From Vulcanisaeta thermophila (GTDB lineage: Archaea; Thermoproteota; Thermoprotei; Thermoproteales; Thermocladiaceae): 64,000 bases of DNA. Of the stretch, positions 1-6,629 are shown one piece after another. How positions within the stretch are numbered: the stretch's first letter is position 1; each line of letters starts with the position of its first letter. Position numbers and translations under genes: made by a program. Location: assembly GCF_001748385.1 (NCBI RefSeq), contig NZ_BCLI01000001.1:661177-725176 (forward strand), written 5' to 3'. The notes under the pieces were generated by a model, which was not told where the DNA came from, made no database searches, and was given only the letters and a program-made list of their open reading frames with translations.

Positions 1-1
1 T

Positions 2-859
2 GAGTCCCTAGTAAGCCTGGGGCTTTATGGTACATTGGCTGGGATTGGCACCCTCTATGGCATTGTTAAGTACGTAAGTGGCGTAACGCCTGAGGATAGG
101 CGTGAGGGGCTTGACATACTAATGGATACTGCAGTGGGTACATTGATGTACGTGGTTATGTGGGTAGTTATCATGAAGAGCAGCTTATTACCGAACCTCA
201 CCTACAGCATTGGCTCAGCCTTTAACCTAACCAACTACGCACCACTAAACCAAACCCAGTACCTAAGCAGTGGTGACACCTTACTTAGTGGCACAGCAAT
301 TGCGAGTAAGGAGTACTTCAATGTGGTGACCCAGGTTTATGGTAATTTCTGGGGTATCATACTTGCCCTGAACATGGTCCCCATCACATCACCACTGGCT
401 TGGTACCTGCAAAATGCGACGTGGTATTGGCAAACTACGATTCAGTGGACCATCATAAATATAGGATTCATATACGCACTAAGCATCATAGCGGGCTTAG
501 CCTGGGCATTAATCCCTGCGGCCTCGGGACTCCTAATACTGAGGCAGACCAGGATTGTGGGCACCGTAATACTAAGCCTCATCATAGTCTCGGTAATCAC
601 GGCACCATTACTGGCAAGCCTAGCTGGACAGGCATTAACCACATCGGGTATTGCCAGCATCTCTAGCGTGAACCCAGCACAAGCCGCCGAGAACCCAGGC
701 ATATTCGTGAATTCAATACTCAACGGGGCAATGCAAAGCGGACTTAAACTCCAGAGCTTCGACGTCACCGTTGACGTTGTCCTAGCGTTTGCGGTTGCCG
801 TGGCCATGGGCATTAATAGAGCCCTTAGTGAGGTGGAGCACGTAATATTCCCATACTGA
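2..859 (+). CDS. Polytopic membrane protein, 5'-truncated by window edge (candidate CedA/TedA-like channel)
   Basis: The frame is open from the first bases of the window, so the gene begins upstream; the first internal start is TTG at 35. The visible 286 residues contain about six hydrophobic segments, separated by a short charged loop near the start (VTPEDRRE) and a polar, Asn/Thr-rich loop, and end after a last helix with a cytoplasmic-looking tail. No enzymatic motif is seen. The arrangement (amphipathic helix, charged loop, many membrane spans) resembles VirB6/CedA-type channel proteins of crenarchaeal DNA-import machines. The VirB2-like protein, RadA-like recombinase and ParA-like ATPase downstream support that reading. 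The role is inferred; it could be an unrelated transporter. Confidence 0.6.
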   Translation, partial: ESLVSLGLYGTLAGIGTLYGIVKYVSGVTPEDRREGLDILMDTAVGTLMYVVMWVVIMKSSLLPNLTYSIGSAFNLTNYAPLNQTQYLSSGDTLLSGTAIASKEYFNVVTQVYGNFWGIILALNMVPITSPLAWYLQNATWYWQTTIQWTIINIGFIYALSIIAGLAWALIPAASGLLILRQTRIVGTVILSLIIVSVITAPLLASLAGQALTTSGIASISSVNPAQAAENPGIFVNSILNGAMQSGLKLQSFDVTVDVVLAFAVAVAMGINRALSEVEHVIFPY

Positions 860-950
860 AGCACTCAATCCCGTCTAATAATGACAAAGCCCTTACCACA
901 ACCATGCCAAATAACCTCAACTTAAAAGCACTAAATCCCATTATATTGTA

Positions 951-1562
951 ATGGAAAACATAAACCCCAAAATACTACGGCTCGCCCTTGACTCATTGAG
1001 GAGAGATTTCCCAAATAAGTCCCGTTCATGGATCAGGAGAGCCCTTAGGCGTTTGCCCAGGGTGAGGCCCCACCCCAGGCTGCCTAATGTCTGGATTGTG
1101 GAGGGCGACCCGTCCCTGGGCGATAGGTACCCCACGTACGTGGTTAGGCTTAGGCCTGATGGGAGGTATGCATGTAGTTGTTTCGAGACTCCCTGGGGAA
1201 TGAGGAGGAAGAGCGAGATTTGTACTCACATAGCCGCAGTAATGCTTTGGCGTAGGTACCACGCACTCCTCAACGAGGTTGTTTACGCGGACACAATCAC
1301 CATAAAATGCAGTGATTACAATCTACTGATTGATAAGTCAGTTAGGGACAAGGTGAGAATGGAGAAGAGGGTCAGGGTCCTCAACAACGACCTAATCAAC
1401 CCACTTTACGAAATCACCTACGTCATCTGGTCCAAAGAACCAATGAGAGTCAGGGCCAAGGTTGTGTGCAACGAAGACATAGAGGAAATAAAGATGGATT
1501 TAAAGCCCACACCCAGGTACATGATTGAAGTCGTTAGTGAAGCCCGTCATTCTCAATGGTGA
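951..1562 (+). CDS. SWIM zinc-finger protein
   Basis: A 203-residue soluble protein with a clear SWIM zinc-finger signature: Cys75-x-Cys77-x13-Cys91-x-His93, followed by a hydrophobic helix (IAAVMLW). SWIM domains bind DNA or proteins and occur in recombination mediators and transposase-associated proteins. The N-terminal 40 residues are very basic (RR and RRLPR clusters), consistent with nucleic-acid binding. A TATA-like CTTAAAAG lies about 27 bp before the ATG, fitting a leaderless start. Its 3' end overlaps the convergent RadA-like gene by 29 bp. The pairing with a RadA-like protein recalls eukaryotic SWIM proteins that work with Rad51, but a functional link here is inference. Confidence 0.8.
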   Translation: MENINPKILRLALDSLRRDFPNKSRSWIRRALRRLPRVRPHPRLPNVWIVEGDPSLGDRYPTYVVRLRPDGRYACSCFETPWGMRRKSEICTHIAAVMLWRRYHALLNEVVYADTITIKCSDYNLLIDKSVRDKVRMEKRVRVLNNDLINPLYEITYVIWSKEPMRVRAKVVCNEDIEEIKMDLKPTPRYMIEVVSEARHSQW

Positions 1563-2508
1563 ACTTAGCCTCGGCGCCACTGGGCACCCCAGGCACGTCT
1601 AGTGCCTTGATTACGCCCTCGTTTTTTGATTTCGGTTTCTGCATGAGCCACCTCTGATTTACCGTGTGAGCTAGGACGTTGCCTCCAACGGGCATTTTAA
1701 GCTCTATGTACCCCGTGGGCATGGTCATTACTTGATTTGTGTAAATCACCAACACCCCCTCCCTTATGGTGAGCCTCCTGAGCCAGTCTAGGACGTAGTG
1801 GAGCCTTTGCTGCCTCTCCGCAAGCCTCTCACGACCCCTGAACTGGGCCCTGTAGAGGGCTGTGACTGAGTCAACAATGATTACCCTGGCGGAGCCACCA
1901 GTCACCAGTCCCGAGACCCTCACCCTGATGAACTCCTCGAGCTCATCAACAGTGGCAGGGTTGTAGGTGAGTAGGTGCTTGTCAAGGAACTCATCGTAAT
2001 TAACACCGAACCTGGTGCACATGTTCTTAAGCAACTCACTACCTAGGTATGAGTCTAGGGTCTTCTCCGTGTCGATGTACACCACGCCCACGCCGTGCTG
2101 GGCCACAGAGGCCACTGAGACCTGCAAAGCCATTATGGTCTTACCACTCCCGAACTCGCCCGCAAACTCGTAACTAGCACCGAACCTCAGGCCACCAATG
2201 AGGTTGTCGAACTCCTTAATGTCGGTCTTCACGACTGGTACACTGCCCACCCTCTCAAGCCTCTCCCTCGCTGTGAGTGGTTGGGTGTCCATGCCCAGTG
2301 CCCTCCTGGCGACTGCGATTACCTTCTCCGCCACCGCCACGTCCTGGTAACCAAGGATCTCAGCAAGCTCCTCGGGGTTGTACAGGACCAACTGCCTGAG
2401 GCTTGTTAACCCAACCGCCCTGATCCTCTCAACCACGGCCCTAGGCAACCCAGCATCGATTAGGGGCGCGAACTCGCCATCCTCGGTTGTGCTTGATTTC
2501 TTAGGCAT
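1534..2508 (-). CDS. Divergent RadA-like recombinase
   Basis: A RecA/Rad51-family ATPase of 324 residues, the usual RadA length. An N-terminal helix-hairpin-helix-like domain spans residues 15-70. Walker A (GEFGSGKT) is at 117-124, Walker B (VIIVD) at 209-213, followed by the family's FRGRERLAERQQ stretch, a TNQVM segment and a VGGNVLAHT segment. It departs from canonical RadA: the region before the core reads GLRFG instead of a glycine-rich GGGIE, and the expected FxxA polymerisation motif is PLTA (77-80), lacking Phe. It is probably a RadA paralogue. Its place in a putative DNA-import locus suggests recombination of incoming DNA, though it could be the genome's main RadA. Confidence 0.8.
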   Translation of the reverse strand: MPKKSSTTEDGEFAPLIDAGLPRAVVERIRAVGLTSLRQLVLYNPEELAEILGYQDVAVAEKVIAVARRALGMDTQPLTARERLERVGSVPVVKTDIKEFDNLIGGLRFGASYEFAGEFGSGKTIMALQVSVASVAQHGVGVVYIDTEKTLDSYLGSELLKNMCTRFGVNYDEFLDKHLLTYNPATVDELEEFIRVRVSGLVTGGSARVIIVDSVTALYRAQFRGRERLAERQQRLHYVLDWLRRLTIREGVLVIYTNQVMTMPTGYIELKMPVGGNVLAHTVNQRWLMQKPKSKNEGVIKALDVPGVPSGAEAKFTIENDGLH

Positions 2509-2559
2509 TGAAATATAGGGTGGAGGCTTTTTAAGTGGGGTGTATTAAGTCGTTTATGG

Positions 2560-2970
2560 TTATGGTTTAATTCCCGTTACTTGACCTAACACCGTCGCCA
2601 CCTCCTTCAGCATCTCCATTAATAACTGGCCAGCAATACTCGCCGCAGTGCCCACGTCGATAGTACCCGTGTTTGCATAGGTGATGAAAAGCCCTATTAC
2701 GAACATCGCCAACCAAAGACCCAAGGCCCCGCCCAGTACCAACCTCTCTACATGCTCCGTAACACCACTCAACGCTGCTGATCTACCCCACGAGCTGGGG
2801 TGGGCTATGTACTTAACCACGTTGTACACTATCATTATGAGTAGTATTATGAAGCTTACACCGCCTATGAAGAGTATTGCCTGCCAGAGACCGGAGGCTA
2901 TTGGCGTTATGGCCTGCTGCACAGCATTTGCTATCTCACTCCCACCGGTTTGAAGCAAAACCCCAACCAT
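2560..2970 (-). CDS. Small two-helix membrane protein, VirB2/TedC-like candidate pilin
   Basis: About 136 residues with two long hydrophobic helices (roughly residues 28-58 and 84-106) joined by a polar, positively charged loop (SSWGRS...EHVER), then an amphipathic C-terminal helix. This is the layout of VirB2/TraA conjugative pilins and of the small CedA1/TedC pilins of crenarchaeal DNA-import systems. The ATG at 2970 was chosen because the palindromic TTTAAA at 2990-2996 lies 23 bp upstream; a GTG at 2985 would sit too close to it. It is divergently arranged with the ParA-like gene. No recognisable sequence motif proves pilin identity; a generic small membrane protein is the alternative. 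Confidence 0.6.
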   Translation of the reverse strand: MVGVLLQTGGSEIANAVQQAITPIASGLWQAILFIGGVSFIILLIMIVYNVVKYIAHPSSWGRSAALSGVTEHVERLVLGGALGLWLAMFVIGLFITYANTGTIDVGTAASIAGQLLMEMLKEVATVLGQVTGIKP

Positions 2971-2988
2971 CAACCCATTAAGCACCTC

Positions 2989-2998
2989 CTTTAAAAGG
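2989..2998. promoter_or_regulatory. Shared palindromic TATA box between divergent genes
   Basis: The sequence CTTTAAAAGG contains a self-complementary TTTAAA. It lies 23-24 bp from the ATG at 3017 (plus strand) and 23 bp from the ATG at 2970 (minus strand). One symmetrical TATA element could therefore drive both leaderless genes. The spacing is seen directly; promoter function is inferred. Confidence 0.5.
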
Positions 2999-3016
2999 GA
3001 GGGACTGCTGAGTTTG

Positions 3017-3817
3017 ATGCTGGTACCAAGGAAGGTCGTAATCTCGTTCTACAGTGGATCCAGGGGAGGGACTGGGAAGACCACGCTAGCCGTTAACACA
3101 GCAATAGCCCTGCTAATGGCCCTAAGGGTGCCCGTGGCCTATGTGGACTTCGGCGTTGATGGCACCCACATGGGCTCCTTAATGCTCTCGGCAAAGACAG
3201 ACACGGTGGGCGTCACGGACTACCTAATGGGTTTTGTTGACAACGACGAGGTTATACAGAGATCGGGCTTAATCGATGGGCTCTACGTGGTGCCCCCGGG
3301 CACCGTGGACTCCATAAGGATGATCCACAGCATGCCCAGGGGGTTAAGACCAGTAATTGAGAGGCTCGGCTCCCTAGTCACGAGGCTGGCCGAGCATAGG
3401 GCTTATGTGGTAATCATGGACTTACCCTCGGGCTTGGCGCAACCATACACAATAGCCTCCCTAGTGAATTCAGACATCGTTAATGTTGTCCTGGACCACA
3501 GCCCAGGGGCCCTGGAGGCACTAACCAGCATAGGGACTGTACTAAACGTTGTGAGGCCTAGGGTTGTGAATGCGGTGCTTAACAAGTACATACCCAACGC
3601 ACAACCAAGCCTCAGGGAGAAGGTTGAGGGCTTCGTGAGTAACGGCGGCGTGTTCACACTAAGCATGAGCGTAGTCTTACACTACCTAACATCACAATTA
3701 AAGCCCTTCATAAAATACAAACCAGTGGGGGACCTCAGGGAGTTCATGAAGGATTTCACGAGGTTTATGGGTGCCTTAAAAACCCAGGTCAAGCAAGTAC
3801 TTGGTGGTGTACTATGA
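3017..3817 (+). CDS. ParA/MinD-like ATPase with atypical Walker A
   Basis: A 267-residue SIMIBI-class P-loop ATPase. The deviant Walker A region reads SRGGTGKTT at residues 15-23: the signature lysine of ParA/MinD (KGGxGKT) is Arg16, while the P-loop Lys21 and Thr22 are kept. A switch-like VDFGVDG follows at about residue 40, and a hydrophobic strand ending in MDLPSG carries the Walker B aspartate. ParA proteins partition plasmids or position membrane machines, and VirC1-type ParA proteins assist conjugation. The ATG is 24 bp from the shared TATA; a TTG one codon earlier is also possible. It overlaps the next gene by 4 bp (ATGA), indicating an operon. Confidence 0.75.
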   Translation: MLVPRKVVISFYSGSRGGTGKTTLAVNTAIALLMALRVPVAYVDFGVDGTHMGSLMLSAKTDTVGVTDYLMGFVDNDEVIQRSGLIDGLYVVPPGTVDSIRMIHSMPRGLRPVIERLGSLVTRLAEHRAYVVIMDLPSGLAQPYTIASLVNSDIVNVVLDHSPGALEALTSIGTVLNVVRPRVVNAVLNKYIPNAQPSLREKVEGFVSNGGVFTLSMSVVLHYLTSQLKPFIKYKPVGDLREFMKDFTRFMGALKTQVKQVLGGVL

Positions 3818-4173
3818 ACATACTCGGACTCAGGAAGAGTAACACTAAGGAGCAGGATAGTGGCGAGTTGCTCAGGAACCTAATCAACGAGGGCGGACAC
3901 GCGGAGGCGCAGCAACAACCCTCGTTTAGGGAGGAGGTTGAGGTCGAGGAGTTAGTCAACAAACTAGCTAGCATGAACCCCGTGCACAGGGCCATTGTGG
4001 CTAGGGCACTGGGCAACCGCGACATACTCAGGGGGTTAAAGCCAAGGGACTGGGCAGACTACTTTGCATCAAGGGGGATTAGTAAGGGCGTGGTTGAGGC
4101 ATTCCTAGAATGGTTAAGCGAGACCTGCGGTGGTGCCGGTGGAGGAGGAGAGAGCAGCAAGGGCAGTGGCTAA
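3814..4173 (+). CDS. Small charged protein of unknown function, partner of ParA-like gene
   Basis: 119 residues, translationally coupled to the ParA-like ATPase by an ATGA overlap. The N-terminal half is acidic and low in complexity (Gln and Glu runs). Residues 45-105 look like a compact helical domain, followed by a Gly/Ser tail. The position right after a ParA-type gene is where a ParB-like or adaptor partner would lie, but no HTH or RHH fold is obvious. Function is not recognised. Confidence 0.6.
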   Translation: MNILGLRKSNTKEQDSGELLRNLINEGGHAEAQQQPSFREEVEVEELVNKLASMNPVHRAIVARALGNRDILRGLKPRDWADYFASRGISKGVVEAFLEWLSETCGGAGGGGESSKGSG

Positions 4174-4603
4174 GTACGAATTAACAGAGAAGGTACTCAG
4201 GAAACTCAGGGAGAGGAGGATTAAGGTAAGGCTCATAAACATTGACGAGGAGGCCGTGAAGTTCTCGAGGAAGCTAGCGGGGAATTGCATATTTAGGGAA
4301 TTCTGCCAGAGGGCGCTCATGAGGTTATTCACCAGGTACACAACCAAGTCAATAAGGGAGGTCATAAACGAGGCACTGGATAGAGGAATACCACCGGACA
4401 TACCCATCGCATACGCCATAAAAGCACCGGAAAGACTAAGCGAACTAATAAGCACAGGCTCGGTAGACTGGGAACTAGTGACTGAGGCAGTAAATGAGGT
4501 AATGAACACGAGACTCGGGGTGCTGGAAATCAAAAACGCACTGGAGGTCCGGGGAAAGGCAAAACACCCACACATACCCAAAATCCTCAAAACCAACCCC
4601 TAG
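4130..4603 (+). CDS. Unrecognised soluble helical protein
   Basis: 157 residues, basic N-terminus (ELTEKVLRKLRERRIKVRL), predicted mostly helical. It overlaps the previous gene by 44 bp from GTG 4130; later GTGs at 4133 and 4139 would only slightly reduce the overlap. It ends inside the 3' end of the convergent RHH gene (17 bp overlap). The continuous frame, codon use and tight packing argue that it is real and part of the ParA operon. No family recognised. Confidence 0.55.
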   Translation: MVPVEEERAARAVAKYELTEKVLRKLRERRIKVRLINIDEEAVKFSRKLAGNCIFREFCQRALMRLFTRYTTKSIREVINEALDRGIPPDIPIAYAIKAPERLSELISTGSVDWELVTEAVNEVMNTRLGVLEIKNALEVRGKAKHPHIPKILKTNP

Positions 4604-4949
4604 ACCTAATAATGCTGACCCAAGGGTTATCCTCAAAACCCGTTGTTTGCTCCTGGGGTTGCCCCTCCCTCCGTGACTGCTGGGGCTGGGACTGGGCGCA
4701 CTGACTCAACCCATTGAGTACAGCCCTCAACTCGTTGAGTGTGGTTCTCAACTCATTGGTTAGGCCACCCAACTCACTAACCAGCGACCTCAACTCAGTG
4801 ACTAAACTCACTAACTCACCGCACTGCCCCTGCCCAGCACGCCTCAGTAACTCCTCAACCACATCACCAATGGTTACACCCCTACCAGCAGCCATCCTAA
4901 CAAGCTCCCTATACACACCCTCACTAACCCTCACCGTCCTCCCAACCAC
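4587..4949 (-). CDS. Ribbon-helix-helix regulator with coiled coil and FEDNPWVSIIR tail
   Basis: About 120 residues. The N-terminus has the ribbon-helix-helix pattern of CopG/VapB-type DNA-binding proteins (RTVRVSEGVYRELVRMAA, then a DVVEELLRRA helix). A heptad-like Leu/Val repeat follows (ELVSL..ELRSL..ELGGL..ELRTTL..ELRAVL), likely a coiled coil. A Gln-rich linker leads to the tail FEDNPWVSIIR. GTG 4949 was chosen because TATA-like CTTAAAAG (4972-4979) is 26 bp upstream; TTG 4964 is the longest option. The operator array at 4984-5101 lies directly behind this promoter, so autoregulation is likely. It could be an antitoxin without an adjacent toxin or an island regulator. Confidence 0.7.
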   Translation of the reverse strand: MVGRTVRVSEGVYRELVRMAAGRGVTIGDVVEELLRRAGQGQCGELVSLVTELRSLVSELGGLTNELRTTLNELRAVLNGLSQCAQSQPQQSRREGQPQEQTTGFEDNPWVSIIRSRGWF

Positions 4950-4983
4950 GCCTAAAGCTAACAAAGGCTTAAAAGGGCCCTGG

Positions 4984-5101
4984 TTACCATGGTGACCACG
5001 GAAAGCCCATAATCACCACAGTGACCACGGAAAAACATGCCTCTCACGCCAAAGTGACCATAGTGATTACAGAAAAACCGCAGTCACCAATGTGACCACG
5101 G
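4984..5101. repeat. Four-copy 18-bp palindromic iteron array (operator candidate)
   Basis: Four units start at 4984, 5013, 5055 and 5084, spaced 29, 42 and 29 bp apart. Each is built as TCAC-N4-GTGA followed by CCACGG. Units 2 and 4 match fully; unit 1 has TTAC and unit 3 has TGAC with TTACAG. The array sits immediately upstream of the TATA box of the RHH gene and downstream of the EVE gene's 3' end. RHH proteins commonly bind such spaced dyads, so this is probably its operator or a partition-type site. Confidence 0.75.
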
Positions 5102-5127
5102 TGGGTACGTGATGCTTATGTTTGCTC

Positions 5128-6024
5128 TTAAGGTTTTTTAAGTTCGTTAATTAGTTTCCTTATGTTTTCATTGCGTAGTGTATCGTGTAATTGTGCGAGT
5201 TCACCGTGCCTTATTATGATTACTTGCTCCTTAATTTCATCAAATGTTTCTTTCAATAAGTTATGTACTTTATCCATGTCCTTATTGGTAATGACGTAGA
5301 TGGGCCTTGATCTGTACTTCTTATAGGCATGCATTAACGCAGTAAGATCCTTATCTATTTCACCCCTTACGTGAACCTCAACCACAGCATGGGGCGCAGG
5401 CTTTGGCTCCTTGAAAAATGCTACGTCTACCCTGAAGTTATCAATTTCGTGGTTAATCTCGGCTTTAAAACCAAGCCACACACCAATATCCCTAACCATC
5501 TCAACCAACTTATTATGGCTATATCCAGTATGGCTACGCTCTGGCTTATAAGACACTGCTCCCTGGGACGCCCTTAACCTCTCCTCGATCAATCTCCCAA
5601 GCTCATCTGGAAGTGGTTTCTTACGGATATACAGCATCCTGAGCCCTTTCAGATCTAGGTCTTTTTCTCTAAGGATTTCTTTTTCTTTAAGAATCCTTGA
5701 CAACTCATCCTTAACCTCATCAAACTTCACAACCCCCTCAGCAATGAATCTCACATCCACTACACGTGGATAAAGAACTTTCCCCTCCCTTTCCTCGTCA
5801 GGGAATTGAGGCTTGCTGGACTCCCTCCACTCCCCAACTACCTCGACAACCGCCGTGAATGAGCCACAGAGCTCCTCGCAATTTTCCTGCATGACATAAA
5901 CCACAAGCCTATCGCCCGGCTTTATTTTCTCTGCAAAATTCTTTGATTTCTCAGGTAAACCATAGATGAGGTGGCCCCTCATGTACCTATAATTCTCCTC
6001 AGTCATCATTACTAACCAATACAT
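5128..6024 (-). CDS. EVE-domain protein with nuclease-like C-terminal domain
   Basis: 298 residues. Residues 1-125 match an EVE (PUA-like) domain: the YWLVMMTEENYRYM opening, GDRLVVYV, and a later VDVRF strand. EVE domains read modified bases such as 5-methylcytosine. Residues 165-298 resemble a PD-(D/E)xK fold: helix with Glu175, strand with Asp200 (RVDVAFF), and strand Glu216-Val-His218, where the usual Lys is His, followed by an amphipathic helix and a YVIT strand. The plan suggests a modification-dependent restriction enzyme. It lies beside a large nuclease-methylase, supporting a defence role. Base composition is more AT-rich than flanking housekeeping genes. Catalytic competence is uncertain because of the K-to-H change. 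Confidence 0.7.
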   Translation of the reverse strand: MYWLVMMTEENYRYMRGHLIYGLPEKSKNFAEKIKPGDRLVVYVMQENCEELCGSFTAVVEVVGEWRESSKPQFPDEEREGKVLYPRVVDVRFIAEGVVKFDEVKDELSRILKEKEILREKDLDLKGLRMLYIRKKPLPDELGRLIEERLRASQGAVSYKPERSHTGYSHNKLVEMVRDIGVWLGFKAEINHEIDNFRVDVAFFKEPKPAPHAVVEVHVRGEIDKDLTALMHAYKKYRSRPIYVITNKDMDKVHNLLKETFDEIKEQVIIIRHGELAQLHDTLRNENIRKLINELKKP

Positions 6025-6108
6025 CAGTAATAAATCATTAGTTGATTATTAAAAATTTTCCCCTTATCTTTCTATAAGCATTGCGGGAATATCTTGTTAA
6101 GTTGCTGA

Positions 6109-6240
6109 TTAGTCCCACGAAACCTGTTGAACTCGCACATCCCTCAGATGAAGCTTCCCAATCCACTCCATTAGTATTAGGTATGCTGGTATGGTCAGTA
6201 ATCCAGCTATGGCTAGATTAATGTAATAAAACCCCACCAC
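6109..6240 (-). pseudogene. Single-helix membrane peptide or gene remnant
   Basis: From GTG 6240, 43 residues are encoded: one hydrophobic helix (IAGLLTIPAYLIL) followed by a charged tail (KLHLRDVRVQQ). Too short to assign; it may be the tail of a lost transporter or a small real protein. Confidence 0.25.
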
Positions 6241-6264
6241 AAGCTCTACTGCACCATAACTACA

Positions 6265-6360
6265 TTACTCACAGTCAAGCCCCTCGCTGGCTAGCCTGGT
6301 TAGCTCCTCATAAACGTTCTCCCCGACCCTAATAGTCCTATGCCTCGCACCACCCACCAC
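6265..6360 (-). pseudogene. Truncated VapB-like antitoxin
   Basis: 31 residues from GTG 6360 encode only the beta strand and first helix of a ribbon-helix-helix antitoxin (HRTIRVGENVYEELTRLA), then stop. An AT-rich TATA-like stretch (TAAATTTA, about 6380) precedes it. It matches the N-terminus of the RHH protein at 4587-4949 but lacks the second helix and toxin-binding tail. No VapC toxin is adjacent. Probably a decayed toxin-antitoxin locus. Confidence 0.45.
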
Positions 6361-6629
6361 TACATATCTAGGGCGCACATTAAATTTAGAAAATTTCGCT
6401 TGGAAGATTGAGGGATAATTGGTGCCGTGCTTAAACCGCCATGTTAAGAGGGTTTCATGGAGGTTGCGGCGGTGGCTTAGGTGAGTGCTTGTGGTGTATT
6501 CCATGGAGGGTGCCTTGGGGCGTGCACACATTAGTTGTTGTGGGTGTCTGTGCAGTGAATACATTAATCATAACTACTGGGGTAATGTGGAGGTTAAGTT
6601 TAAGTTTCCCTGGGTATTAATTTCTAGAA

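Larger units (their letters stand above)
6025..6629. other. Gene-poor 605-bp spacer with gene remnants
   Basis: Between the EVE gene and the methylase I see only two short minus-strand remnants (6109-6240 and 6265-6360) and the methylase promoter (TTAAGTTTAAG near 6595). Longer frames across 6265-6564 have atypical composition and are not convincing. The mix of fragments suggests repeated insertions and deletions at this point. Confidence 0.5.
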
